A stretch of 64,000 bases of DNA, from positions 76,557,667 through 76,621,666 of the forward strand of contig CM070715.1 of NCBI GenBank assembly GCA_036346275.1. Reading direction: 5' to 3'. A model generated the notes under the pieces. That model searched no databases. It had not been told where the DNA came from and was given only the letters and a program-made list of their open reading frames with translations. Source of the DNA: Otatea glauca (Eukaryota > Streptophyta > Magnoliopsida > Poales > Poaceae). Position 1 is the first letter of the stretch, and every line of letters begins with the position of its first letter. A program made the position numbers and the translations under genes. Of the stretch, positions 23,049 through 34,726 are shown piece by piece.

Positions 23049-23742
23049 TTTGCTCTCTTTTGCTTCGAAAGTCGAAACGATGCACGGTTCGAAGCGCTGG
23101 AAACTAGACTTCCAGATCTTTCTAGTGATATGGCATATGCATGCTAAACTCATCGAGATTGATTCTGGTGTAGCTACTCATATCCGTATCATTCTCCCTT
23201 TCTTCAAAATGAGTCATCATCGACTCATGCTAGTTGTTGTAGTGTATGTGGATGGTGATCATCAAAGACTCGGCCAACAATTACAGACTCGATAGTACTA
23301 AGTAGATAGATACAAAAGGACTCAAGATAAGGATACAACTCCAAAAAAAATAAAAACCTAATCACACAGCCGATAGAACCTGAAGAGAGAGAACAAAAGT
23401 TTGGCATCTCAACCAACCCTATCCTATGACTGTTAAAATCAGATCACCACTAATCTGGAATCGACAACCAAATATTGAATTGAGCTTGCAAGGATACTAA
23501 ATGGTAACTAACTCTCAACGTGGCAACCGGAGCTCTGATACCAAATGATACGGAGTGAAAAAGGGTCGATCTTCACGACGTGAGAGCAAGGAGGATAACT
23601 AGCAGCCAATAACAGTGCAACCTGACAAACATACTTGAAACCAACCACTGTATCAATACAGTAACATGAATCAAGTCATTCGCCCAACTACACTAGGAGT
23701 CGACGACCGAGGTGGATAAGGATCCATCCATACAAAGAGCAA
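23049..23742 (-). mobile_element. Short (TRIM-like) LTR element, minus strand, truncated
   Basis: Read on the minus strand: the 3' portion of a 5' LTR (23742-23546), the primer-binding site TGGTATCAGAGC (23543-23532), a 354 bp interior (23545-23192) ending in GAAGAAAGGGAGAA, and the first roughly 140 bp of a 3' LTR (23191-23049). Same family as the plus-strand copy at 21623, in opposite orientation and abutting it. The interior between PBS and PPT is intact here, so the family really is that small. Both outer LTR portions are cut. Confidence 0.75.
23532..23543 (-). promoter_or_regulatory. Primer-binding site of the TRIM-like element
   Basis: On the minus strand this reads TGGTATCAGAGC, two bases after the LTR end. 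It fixes the element's orientation. Confidence 0.85.
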
Positions 23743-25546
23743 AAAAACAATATATATTAAAAATAGAGAGCAAACTCAACTCTAAAAATTAAATAAAATT
23801 CACCATTAAATAGAGCTCAATTTTAAAAAAAATTAGAAACTAGAACCACATCAATCAGAGTTCGTATGAAGGAGAACGGGCTAAGCACAGTTTGAAATAA
23901 AAGAAAAATCAGAAAATAGAACAATCCAAATTAAAGGAATTGTTTTTGTACTGGAAAATATCATTTATGACGTCAGCACCGAAATTGATTTTCAGCCAAA
24001 TATTTTTCTACGAAAAAATTGAAATATGACGTCATGCTGACGTCACGGGACACGTGGCATTTCCAGAGCTTGACACATGGCACAACCACAGCACGACACG
24101 TGTGTGGGCACATGGACTAGGTCTATGACTCGGCTCGGGTCTATGGTAGACTTGGTGCACTGTGCACATGCACCAGATGATGCAAGCGCTGGCATCAGCG
24201 GACACGTGGCGAAGCGAGGAGCGCGACACTCGGCGAGATGCGGCTGGCGCAATGCACGACACAATCCCGCCCGTCCAGTTCAAAATGGACGGCCGAGATC
24301 AACACAAGACTCAGGTCATGCAGCTTACTGCGATGACAACACGCGGCTTCATCTTGAACCTCCAGATCTAATCCAACAGCCTGGACTCGTAGATGAAACA
24401 ACGACATGACGTGGCACGATCAGAAACACACAACGCATATCTGACGCCCAAGATGGCACGATGGTTCGAAACCCCATACGACACTCGGCATGATGCGACT
24501 AGCGCAGTGCCGATGCGATCTCGCCCATCCGTTCCAGATAGGATGGTCAAGGGTGGCGGTGCGGTTTGGGACATGCGGCAAACGAGACTCAAGGCTATGC
24601 GAACGATGCTGATCTGACGACGATGGCAAGGGAATGACGCGATTGGCCCGGTGCGTGACACGTGGCAAACATCTAGCTATCCCTTACCATATCCGACGGT
24701 CGACGAAGCTCGTGGGCACGGCGATGGCACGACGGTATCTTCACCGTAGTCGAAGATGACGACGAGTGCAACGACAATCCAAAGAGTCTCCGGCGATGTT
24801 TTCACCCGCCACGAACGCGTCTCAACGTGGTGAACCCGAAGGCACCAACAGCGACGACGCAGGAAGAGCTAACTCCAGCGAGCTCACGCGGGAAGGTGAT
24901 GGCATTTTGACGAGCATGCGCGTTGTCAGAATATGCGACGCGGGGTGGACTTCTTGATGGACAGGTGGCTCATTAAATACTGGCCTAGGGAGGCGTGTCG
25001 GGTGCGGGATTCACTGCACAATCAGTTACGACAGCAGAATCCGACGATGATACGGTGTTGGTGATGTGGGATGATCTCAGCCATCCACGTGGCTTCGATC
25101 CGACGACCGACGGCGCACAAACGACACGGCGAGCTCATGTGCGTCAGATACAAATCCGACAGCGTGGATGCAAAGTGGCTAGGGTTAAGCGGTGGGACAG
25201 GCTGGTGTGGGCTGCGGTGTGGAGGAATTGGGCCGGCCAGCCGGACTGCTCAAGCGAAAATAAATTCATTTACGAATAAAAATAAATAATGGAAATAAAC
25301 AAAGGCCAAATAAATATAAAAAATACAAGAAAAATTCCAGAAAAATTTCATAAAATATTTTAAGGCATTTGGAACATAATTTAAATGTATTCAACAAAAG
25401 TTTTTTTAAAATTTTCCAATAAATAAATAAAAGATGACAAAAGGTTTAAATCAATGAATACAAATAAATTAAATAAAATCCAGAAAATTCATACAAAAGG
25501 TAAAATGCATATTAAATCCATAAAATGCAAAAATTGGAATGTTACA
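23743..25546 (-). repeat. Truncated gypsy-type LTR, minus strand
   Basis: On the minus strand it begins TGTAACATTCC at 25546. After an AT-rich start comes a GC-rich leader and then a stretch (about 23860-24060) sharing ATACGAAC, CGTTCTCC, TGACGTCA and ACACGTGGC with the outer solo LTR at 5188-11084 in the same order. It is therefore a diverged relative, cut at 23742. It holds internal roughly 260 bp repeats (starting near 24222 and 24480, each with CACTCGGC followed by GATGCG) and at least four GACACGTG cores. No gene is supported among the overlapping GC-rich open frames. Confidence 0.6.
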
Positions 25547-27077
25547 TTGTTCAAAGTCCATTTGCATCCCTCTTATTCTTCTTCTCTTTGTGAGAGAAGG
25601 ATAGTGAGACTAGGCTTATCGGGAGAGTATATTCGGATAGAGTTTCTGAAAAGTTTTGTTATGATCTTCTTAGTCACATGTTGATGGGTATGTGTTTTGC
25701 CCAATATTATAAGATTGATCATATCTTGTGGTTAAATTGTATAACCTAGAGTATCAATCTATTCGAATATATAGCCGTGTCTCTGGTTATGGACAATGCC
25801 CAAGAATTTCAATCAAGGGTTAGATTTTACAAAGTAAAACTTGAGAAGAGAGGTTGTGTGCTAATGAAAGTAATGGAATTTGGATTAGGTCGTGTGCCAA
25901 TTTATTTTGGAGAAATACATGACAACTTTATTCATTGTTGTTGTTGTTATTATTATTATTATTGTTGTTGTTGTTGTTGTTGTTATTTTAATATATTTAT
26001 TGTATTCAATTGAAAATGCTACTTTACTGTAACATAGCCATATCAACCATTTTTTGGAATAAGACTTGCGTATAGTTATAACAGACTTGCATTCTACTCA
26101 CCCTTGCCACAACAAAATCATGAATTGAAGAGGAGTCTGCACCAAACTCAACAAGGTGCCACAACAATACATTACTGTACCTACGCACAATCCTGGCCTA
26201 ATTATTCCCCTTCACCAAACAACCTCTTCCGCTTCCCTAGTGACCAAACAACCATAAGTCCATAACTCTCCATTACGAAACCCAAACCATATAAATCACA
26301 TATTTTGTGGAAAATAATTTTTTTTCACATTTTCCTAGTTGACTAAAATCCTGATTAACCCATTTGAACCCTCGTTCCTAGACCCGAGGACCATTCAGTT
26401 GCATTACTGAACAACATGTGTAACAATTTTATATCTATTATTATGCAACGCAAAAAGTGGAAAACCATACAATTTCTGGAATCTATAAAAAATTTACCTA
26501 AATTTTTCTAGTTATGAGCACAACTTAATTGGGCCATCTTCTTGGCATAATAAGCATATTAACACAATTGCATCCAACAATGACAAATACTAGACATCCA
26601 CCTTCCCAACGCCATAACTTTTAAACAGCTTAATCAAATCCAGCGTTCTTGCACTCTATGGAAACCTTAAATAATTTTATACATTATTGATAATATGGTA
26701 AAGCTATAAAATAGATCATAGAAACCCCAAAATTGGCCTTCAAATTTGGACAGCACACTTTGACGAACCTTGACATCAAAAACTCACCACTAATGCTGTC
26801 CATCTATGCCATCCAGTGCTAATATGATCATACAATCGATCTACAACGTCACCACGATAAGGAACTCCATCCTATGGTTTTACAAGCAAGCTGAAGCTTT
26901 TCACCGGAACCATTGAAACGGTGGTTTGATGTAATCCCCACATATTCCCTACCTTGACATGCTTCCCAAACTCCCTACTACACATCCCCACAATCCTCGG
27001 CACCTCCTACGCAAGGTGACGCGATCAGATCTCCGAAATGATGCACGGAATGATAGAGAATGCGAGACGATGGGGTG
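25547..27077. other. Intergenic sequence without a supported gene
   Basis: Mostly AT-rich and unique-looking. Apart from the microsatellite at 25935-25986 I see no feature I can name. The open frames are short and unsupported. Confidence 0.5.
25935..25986 (+). repeat. TTG/TTA microsatellite
   Basis: Runs of TTG, then TTA, then TTG triplets over about 50 bp. Confidence 0.9.
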
Positions 27078-27082
27078 CAGCC

Positions 27083-28012
27083 TGTTGAATTATATGGGAT
27101 TAGCCCATTTAAATGAAAATCCAATAAATCTCAAAGGCCCATTCATGAAGGGAGAGAGGTGGGATGTCTTTAGTACCATATTTCTTGTAGAGGTGGAGAG
27201 AGACCTACTTAAATATAGAGTTGGTTCTCTCTCTATTACACATGGCAATGGAGGGAAGAGAAAGAACGCACACGCGCACTCGCTCGCCTCGCTGGGCCGG
27301 GCCGGCATGGGCATGGGCGGCACCTGCGTGAATGGTCCGCCAAAATCGGACTGGATGCCTTGCACAAACGCAACTTCCTTTTGCAGTTTTATCTTTTGCT
27401 ACTCGGGATCAGTTCGAGATATAGAGATAAAATCGTGTTGGTTTCGGATCCAAACTGTGAAACGCGTTTTCCGTCTCTATATATACTGGCCGAGTCCATG
27501 AGCAATAAAACAGATCTATACACGAGCTTTTGCCTCCTTCCAGTATTGCGCTGCCACCGTAGTCCGCCTCATCCCGCTGCGTCGGCGTGCACCGGCGAAT
27601 GGGAGAGCAAGTCTTCGGAATCTGTCGTCTTTGCGATCCTGCACCGGGAGAAGGCGAATAAGGTTTTTGGGAAGCGCTTCGCGCGATTGCTCACGATCGT
27701 CATCACGGCTCGTCTACCTGTACGCTCGGGCGCCGTTGTTCGTCGCCGACGCGCTCGGTGCCAACACGTTCTCATCATCAACAACGTACCATCTACATCG
27801 GCTATTGCTTCCTCTACAGTAGATCGGTACGTAAGAATCATGTTTAATCTGTTGCTGTTTTTACTCCTGAGTATAGTAGATCTATTCATGTGTAGCTTTG
27901 TGATATGCATGTGTAGATTATACTCTCACAATATGATCATGTTAGTCAATCTGTTCATGTTCATGTTTTATCTCGAAATTTATATAAACTGAAAGTGCTA
28001 ATTATTCCAACA
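27083..28012 (+). repeat. 5' LTR of the copia element
   Basis: 930 bp. Compared with the 3' LTR it carries extra sequence of roughly 65 bp near its 3' end (about 27920-27988, after GTGTAGATTAT) and a shorter GGGCTT/GGGCAT hexamer run. Confidence 0.9.
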
Positions 28013-28048
28013 ATCCAAAAACCTTATATTAGGCACTTTGGTTTAACG

Positions 28049-31000
28049 ATGGCTAGATTTACCGATGCACTGAGGCCGGATAAATTTACCGGTGTGCACT
28101 TCAAGAGATGGCAGGTTAAAGTCAATCTGTGGCTTACTGCCTTGAACGTGTTCTGGGTGTCTAGTGGCAGACTTGTGGGGGACCTTACTCCTGAACAGGA
28201 GAAAGCGTTCTCAGAAGCCACTACACACTTTGTGGGATGCGTTCTGAGTGTTCTTGCTGATCGTCTATGTGATGTGTATATGCACATAAGAGACGCTAAG
28301 GAACTGTGGGATGCGCTGAATGCTAAATTCGGTGCATCAGATGCTGGCAGTGAACTGTATATTATGGAGCAGTTCCATGACTACAAGATGGTTGACAACC
28401 ATTCTGTAGTAGAACAAGCTCATGAGGTACAGTGCATTGTAAAGGAACTCGACCTCGTTAAGTGTTCCTTACCTGACAAGTTTGTGGCTGGGTGCATGAT
28501 TGCAAAATTACCTTCGTCATGGAGGAGTTTCGCCACTGTTCTCAAACACAAGAGACAAGAGATCTCTGTTGAGAGTCTCATTGAGTCTCTTGATGTTGAG
28601 GAGAAAGCTTGAGTTAAGGATGGACCTAACAAAGGGGCTGAGGGACATTCTAGCGCCAATATGGTGCAGAAGCATCCTCAGTTCAAGAACAAAGGGAACA
28701 ACAAGGCCAATAAAACCACCAATTTCAAGAAGAAGAAGACGAAGAACCCTGAGGAGCCTTGCTATGTGTGCGGTGAACTTGGACATTGGGCTGCCCAGTG
28801 TGCAAATCGCAAAGGCAAAAAGGCTCATAAGGGGCAGAATCCAAAGTCTGCCAACATGGTCATCGATGACATTGGAGATGCATCCGGAGGGTATGGTATT
28901 GTACTGCTTGTTTTTCAAGTGAGTCAATCTACCAATTGGTGGATTGATACTGGAGCTAATGTGCATGTGTGTGCTGATATCACGTTGTTTTCTTCTTACC
29001 AGGTCACTAGGAATTCCTCCGTCCTAATGGGGAATGGGTCACATACTTCAGTTCATGGAGTTAGCACGGTGGATCTGAAGTTTACTTCGGGCAAGATCGT
29101 GCAACTAAGGAACGTGCAGCATGTTGTTTCTATTCACAAGAACCTAGTGAGCGGCTCCCTTCTCTGTAGAGATGGGTTTAGAGTGGTTTTTGAGTCCAAT
29201 AAAGTAGTCGTGTCCAAACATGGATTGTTTATTGGTAAAGGCTATAAGTGCGGAGGCTTGTTCCGTCTTTCTCTTTCTGATTTATATGATAATACAGTGA
29301 ATCATATTTGTAGCAATTCTAATGGAGATGAGGCCAGTGTGTGGCACTCACGTTTATGTCATTTAAATTTTGGTTCAATGTTTCGGTTATCCAGTATGAG
29401 TTTAATTCCAAAACTATCCATTGCCAAAGGTTCTAAGTGACAAAGTTGTGTACAATCTAAGCAACCTCGAAAGTCTCACAAGGCAGCCGAGGAGAGAAAT
29501 TTGGCACCTCTAGAACTCATACATTCAGATCTTTGTGAAATGAATGGTGTGTTGACAAAGGGTGGAAAGAGATATTTCATGACGTTGATTGATGATGCTT
29601 CTAGATTTTGCTATGTTTACTTGTTGAAATCTAAGGATGAGGCTCTATAGTACTTTAAGATCTATAAGGCAGAAGTTGAAAATCAACTTGAAAGAAAGAT
29701 CAAGACTTAGGTCAGATCGTGGTGGAGAGTATTTCTCTAATGAGTTCGACTTATTCTGTGCGGAACTTGGGATTATACATGAGAGAACGCCTCCCTATTC
29801 ACCCCAATCAAACGGGGTTGTTGAAAGAAAGAACCGCACTTTGACTGACTTGGTGAATGCCATGTTAGACACTATGGGTTTATCTAAGGCATGGTGGAGG
29901 GAGGCTTTATTGACTTCATGTCATGTTCTAAATAGAGTTCCAATAAAGAATAAGGAGAAACCCCATATGAGGAATGGGTTGGGAGAAAACCATCACTTTC
30001 TTATTTGCGCACTTGGGGGTGCTTGGCGAAAGTCAATGTACCAATAACTAAGAAACGCAAACTTGGGTCTAAAACTGTGGATTGTGTATTTCTTGGATAT
30101 GCTCATCGGAGCATAGCTTATAGATTCTTAGTAGTAAAATCAGAGGTATCCAACATGTTTGTCGATACGATTATGGAGTCTCGTGATGCAACATTCTTTG
30201 AGAATATATTTCCTATGAAGGATTTACATAGCATGTCTAGAATAAATTTTGAGATAGTTCCTGAACCTACTGAATCTCTTGAACACTTACCTGAGCAAAT
30301 TCCTAAGGAGGAGGATAGTGAAGCTCCAAGGAGGAGCAAGAGACCAAGGATTGCAAAATCTTTTGGTGATGATTTCACTGTGTACCTCGTGGATGACACT
30401 CCCACGTCTATTTCAGAAGCCTATGCATCCCGCATGCCGACCATTTGGAAGGAGGCACCAGTAGTGAGATGGATTCCATTATCTCTAATGGAACTTGGGA
30501 AGTCAAGGAACGACCTTATGGTTGCAAGCCTGTTGGCTGCAAGTGGGTGTTCAAGAAGAAGCTTAGGCCTGATGGTACGATTGAAAAGTACAAGGCTCGA
30601 CTTGTGGCTAAGGGCTACACACAAAAAGAAGGTGAAGATTTTTTCGATACCTATTCACCTATCGCTAGAATGACCACTATTTGAGTGCTACTTTCCTTGG
30701 CTGCCTCATATGGTCTTATCGTTCATCAAATGGACGTAAAGACAGCTTTCCTTAATGGAGAGTTGGATGAGGAGATCTACATGGATCAGCCTGATGGTTT
30801 TGTAGTAGAAGGTCAAGAGAGCAAGGTGTGTAAGTTGCTGAAATCTTTGTATGGCCTGAAGCAAGCTCCTAAGCAATGGCACGAAAAGTTCGATAGAACT
30901 TTGACTACTACAGGCTTTGCAATGAATGAGTCAGATAAATGTGTATATTATCTGCATGGTGGGGGTGAGGGAGTTATATTGTGCTTGTATGTTAACGACA

Positions 31001-31937
31001 TACTGATATTTGGCACAAATCTTGATATGATTAACAAAGTTAAGACTTTTCTGTCTGAGAACTTTGATATGAAGGACCTTGGAGAGGCTGATGTGATTTT
31101 GAACATCAAGTTAATCAAGGGTGAGAATGGGAGTACACTTTCGCAATCTCATTATGTTGAGAAGGTTTTGAGTCGGTTTGGCTATATAGATAGCAAACCC
31201 TCTTCAACTCCTTATGATCCTAGTCTGATTCTGCGAAAGAATAAGAGAATTGGTCGAGACCAATTGAGATACTCTCAGATTGTTGGATCGCTCATGTACC
31301 TAGCTAGCGCTACGAAACCTGATATCTCATTTGCTGTGAACAAGTTGAGTAGGTTCATGTCAAACCCGGGTAATGATCATTGGCATGCACTGGAAAGGGT
31401 AATGTGCTACTTGAGAGGAACAATGAGTTGTGGAATTCACTATTCAGAGTACCCCAGGATACTTGAGGGATACAGTGATTCAAATTGGATATCAGATGCT
31501 GATGAGCTTTATGCCACGAGTGGATATGTCTTCATCCTAGGGGTGGTCTTTGTGTCATGGAGGTCTTGCAAATGCACCATGTTGACGAGGTCAACCATGG
31601 AAGCGTAACTCACAAATTTAGATATCGCTACCGTTGAGGCGTAATGGTGCGTGACCTCTTGATGGACTTACCGGTGGTTGAGAAACCGATACCGGCTATT
31701 CTCACGAACTGTGACAATCAAACGGTAATTGTCAAAGTGAACAGTTCTAAAGATAATATGAAGTCCTCAAGACATGTAAGAAGACGATTGAAGTCTGTCA
31801 GGAAAATGAGAAACTCCGGAGTTATTACATTGGATTATATCCAAACTGAGAAAAACCTGGCAGATCCCTTTACAAAGGGACTATCACGAAATGTGATAGA
31901 TAATGCATCGAGGGAGATGGGTATGAGACCTACATGA
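28049..31937 (+). pseudogene. copia gag-pol remnant
   Basis: A gag-like domain starts MARFTDALRPDKFTGVHFK (ATG 28049). A TGA at 28610 interrupts it, and the same frame resumes into the zinc knuckle CYVCGELGHWAAQC (about 28761) and the protease motif WWIDTGANVHV (about 28938). Stops follow at 29438 and 29648 and a frameshift lies near 29705. The integrase core continues with LRSDRGGEYFSNEFDLF, then PYSPQSNGVVERKNRT. The RT begins with WVFKKKLRPDGTIEKYKAR, has a stop at 30682, then DVKTAFLNGELDEEIYM and KSLYGLKQAP. The catalytic YVDD is changed to YVND (30988-30999). RNase H ends in NLADPFTKGLSRNVI after stops at 31606 and 31642. It cannot make a working polyprotein. Confidence 0.9.
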
Positions 31938-32518
31938 GGAGTTCACCACAATAGTAACCCAACATATGTGATCGGAGATCCCGTGAAGTAGGACCTGGGA
32001 AAAACAAGTTGTTGGTTAACTGAAGGAGAGTAAAAGACCTTAACCCACTCCATGATGCAATACTCTCATATTCAGCTAATTGACTAAGGTTAGTCGGCTG
32101 ATTGACTGTTAGGCAGATTGGCTAATGCCTTAATGTGTACTATTGGCTTTAATTAGCGAAGACGCTGTTCTACAGGGCGCTTTTGAAAGTACATACCTAT
32201 ATGAGCTCGATTATTGAACGTCGTAATCTATGAGACTGGGTGTTCTCTAATAAGCTCATGAATAGACCAAGGAGTACGACGTATATGCTCCACCCGCGGG
32301 GTAGGCTATAGGCAGCCAAGTATCAGTTTGGTTTTAAGTGAAACTTGTCCACACAAGACTTGCAATTCAAGGCCTAGTCCATTGTTCAAGTTGTGGATCG
32401 GTGTAGCTTAATGTTCTAGATGGATGTTCAACTTAACAGTCTCCATCGAAACGCTGGTATATCAAACAGTATTGGAAAGGCAAATCTCTGAGAGGACCTT
32501 TGAGATTTGGTGGGGGAT
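31938..32518 (+). other. Copia 3' untranslated spacer with polypurine tract
   Basis: About 580 bp without open frames between the end of pol and the 3' LTR, ending in TTTGGTGGGGGAT. Confidence 0.7.
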
Positions 32519-33421
32519 TGTTGAATTATATGGGCTTAGCCCATTTAAATGAAAATCCAATAAATCTCAAAGGCCCATTCATGAAGGGAGAGGGGTGGGA
32601 TGTCTTTAGTACCATATTGCTTGTGGAGGTGGAGAGAGACCTACTTAAATATGGAGTTGGTTCTCTCTCTATTACACATGGCAATGGAGGGAAGAGAAAA
32701 AACCCACACGCGCTTGCTCGCCTCACCTGGCCGGGCCGGGCTTGGGCTTGGGCTTGGGCTTGGGCATGGGCATGGGCATGGGCGGCGGGCGCGCGGCACC
32801 TGCGTGAATGGTTCGTCGAAATCAGACCGGATGCCTTGCGCAAACGCAACTTCCTTTTGCAGTTTTATCTTTTGCTACTTGGGATCAGTTCGAGATATAG
32901 AGATAAAATCGTGTTCGTTTCGGATCCAAACTGCGAAACGCGTTTTCCGTCTCTATATATACTGGCCGGGTCCATGAGCAATAAAACAGATATATACACG
33001 AGCTTTTGCCTCCTTCTAGTACTGTGCCGCCACCGTAGTCCGTCTCATCCCGCTGCATCGGCGTGCACCGGTGAACGGGAGAGCAGGTCTCCGGAATCTG
33101 TCGTCTTTGCGATCCTGCATCGGAAGAAGGCGAATAAGGTTTTTGGGAAGCGCTTCGCGCGACTACTCATGATCGTCATCACGGCTCGTCTACCTGTACG
33201 CTCGGGCGCCGTTGTTCATCGTCGACGCGCTCGGTGCCAACATGTTCTCGTCATCAACAACGTATCATCTACATCGGCTATTGCTTCCTCTACAGTAGAT
33301 CGGTACGTGAGAATCATATTTAATCTGTTGCTGTTTTTACTCCTGAGTATAGTAGATCTATTCATGTGTAGTTTTGTGATATGCATGTGTAGATTATCTG
33401 AAAGTGCTAATTATTCCAACA
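32519..33421 (+). repeat. 3' LTR of the copia element
   Basis: 903 bp. It contains an expanded hexamer run (GGGCTT, then GGGCAT, about 32740-32785) that is much shorter in the 5' LTR. The 326-codon open frame running across it from 32500 is not supported as a gene. Confidence 0.9.
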
Positions 33422-34726
33422 CAGCCTTGGGTGCTCCCTGGGCACGCTCTGGCACGACGGTGGCTCACCTCCAGCATTGATGAATGAAAACCACGGCGTG
33501 TTGCTCCTTCCTCCTGGCTAGCCTGCAGCAGCAACCAGTGGCAGCAAGAAGAAGACAGTGATGGCACGAGGGGACAACGGTAGCGGTGGCAGCTACAGAG
33601 GGAGAGGGTCAAGGAGGCTACGGATAGGGTGCAGCGCGGCCCCCCATCAAATTTATAGGGTGTATGGCCGGATGGCATGGACATCTAGTCGGCCTCTGCT
33701 AAACCCAAACTGTTTTCCTTAATTTTTTAGGTATTACACCCAGGTTTGGAGCAGTTGTGCACAATATCTTTCTTTCCCTTTCTAAAGGACACTGGTAAGA
33801 GCTCACAAACATTAATTTCCTTCGATTCATCATTTACGTCACAAACAATTTAGATTGTTCAAAGGAAGTGTGTGTACTTTTACTATCGGAGCAACCAAAG
33901 AGTCAACAGGTGTCATTGTGAAATAGCAACATGAAAAGTGGCGGATGCTCCAAGAGTGCATGAGGAAGATAGTGCATCAGCTCTGGCCATCACGCCCCAG
34001 AAACACCCTAACACAGTTGCCTTTCTTTTGTGTTGTCCATGGAGGAGCACCGGTTGCCAGTGGCGGCATAGTGCAAGAAGTAGAGAGTATGAGGAGTGAG
34101 GTCGAAGGTTGAAGTAGAGGGAGAGTTGGGCCGTCGGTGGTGTAAGAAGCAGGCCTATTCCATCATTTGTTCACTTGGTTGTACCAGACCAACTCATTAA
34201 GATAGACTTGAGTCTAACTTGAACCCAACTTAATCCCCATTCCTCAAATCCCTAATTCAATAGACTCGGGAGAGATGGTGACTCGTCGACTCCTGTGTGG
34301 TGACGAAGGGGGCAAGGGGCCTCTCAGGCAGCGATGGAGGAGGCCTCAAGGGCAACGATAAAGGAGGCGAGGGTGGGCGAGGTGTGGCGGCACACCACGA
34401 GGCCTCTTGGGCAGTGAGCCGACGAAGGAGGGGTGAGGCCACAAGGGGCGGGCGGCACGCCGCGTGGCCGACCAAGCTGCAGCCTATGGAGGAGGTGAGG
34501 AGCCACCCGGCATCGGTGGAGCGCCTTTCGGCGACTTGGCCCGAGAGGATAAGGAGAGGCTGAGCGCCTCTCGGTCCAAGCATCAAGAGGATAAGGAGGG
34601 GGCGACGGCCTAAGTACTTATCTAGGCCAGGGTTGAGGGCCGTGAGGTCAGATGTCTCTATTTTATTTTAATTATTCATTGATTTGTAAATTGTAAAATG
34701 TCACCATATAGAAGCAAAAATTAATT
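33422..34726. other. Intergenic sequence without a supported gene
   Basis: Contains the right TSD of the copia element (33422-33426), a GC-rich stretch (34260-34620) with overlapping open frames in several frames, and no domain I recognise. Confidence 0.45.

Larger units (their letters stand above)
27083..33421 (+). mobile_element. Ty1/copia retrotransposon, full length, TSD CAGCC
   Basis: Two related LTRs (27083-28012 and 32519-33421, both TGTTGAATTATATGGG...ATTATTCCAACA) flank gag-pol remains. Identical 5 bp TSDs CAGCC lie at 27078-27082 and 33422-33426. A purine tract (TTGGTGGGGGAT) precedes the 3' LTR. The sequence after the 5' LTR (ATCCAAAAACC) is not a standard initiator-tRNA primer site. 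LTR divergence, several stops and a mutated RT active site show an old, inactive copy. Confidence 0.92.

Noticed and set aside
32500..33480. 326-codon plus-strand open frame
   Set aside because: It spans the whole 3' LTR of the copia element and both its borders. The 5' LTR breaks the same frame, so it is a chance frame.
34260..34620. Possible gene in the GC-rich stretch with frames in both directions
   Set aside because: Frames overlap on both strands, have no domain and look compositional.
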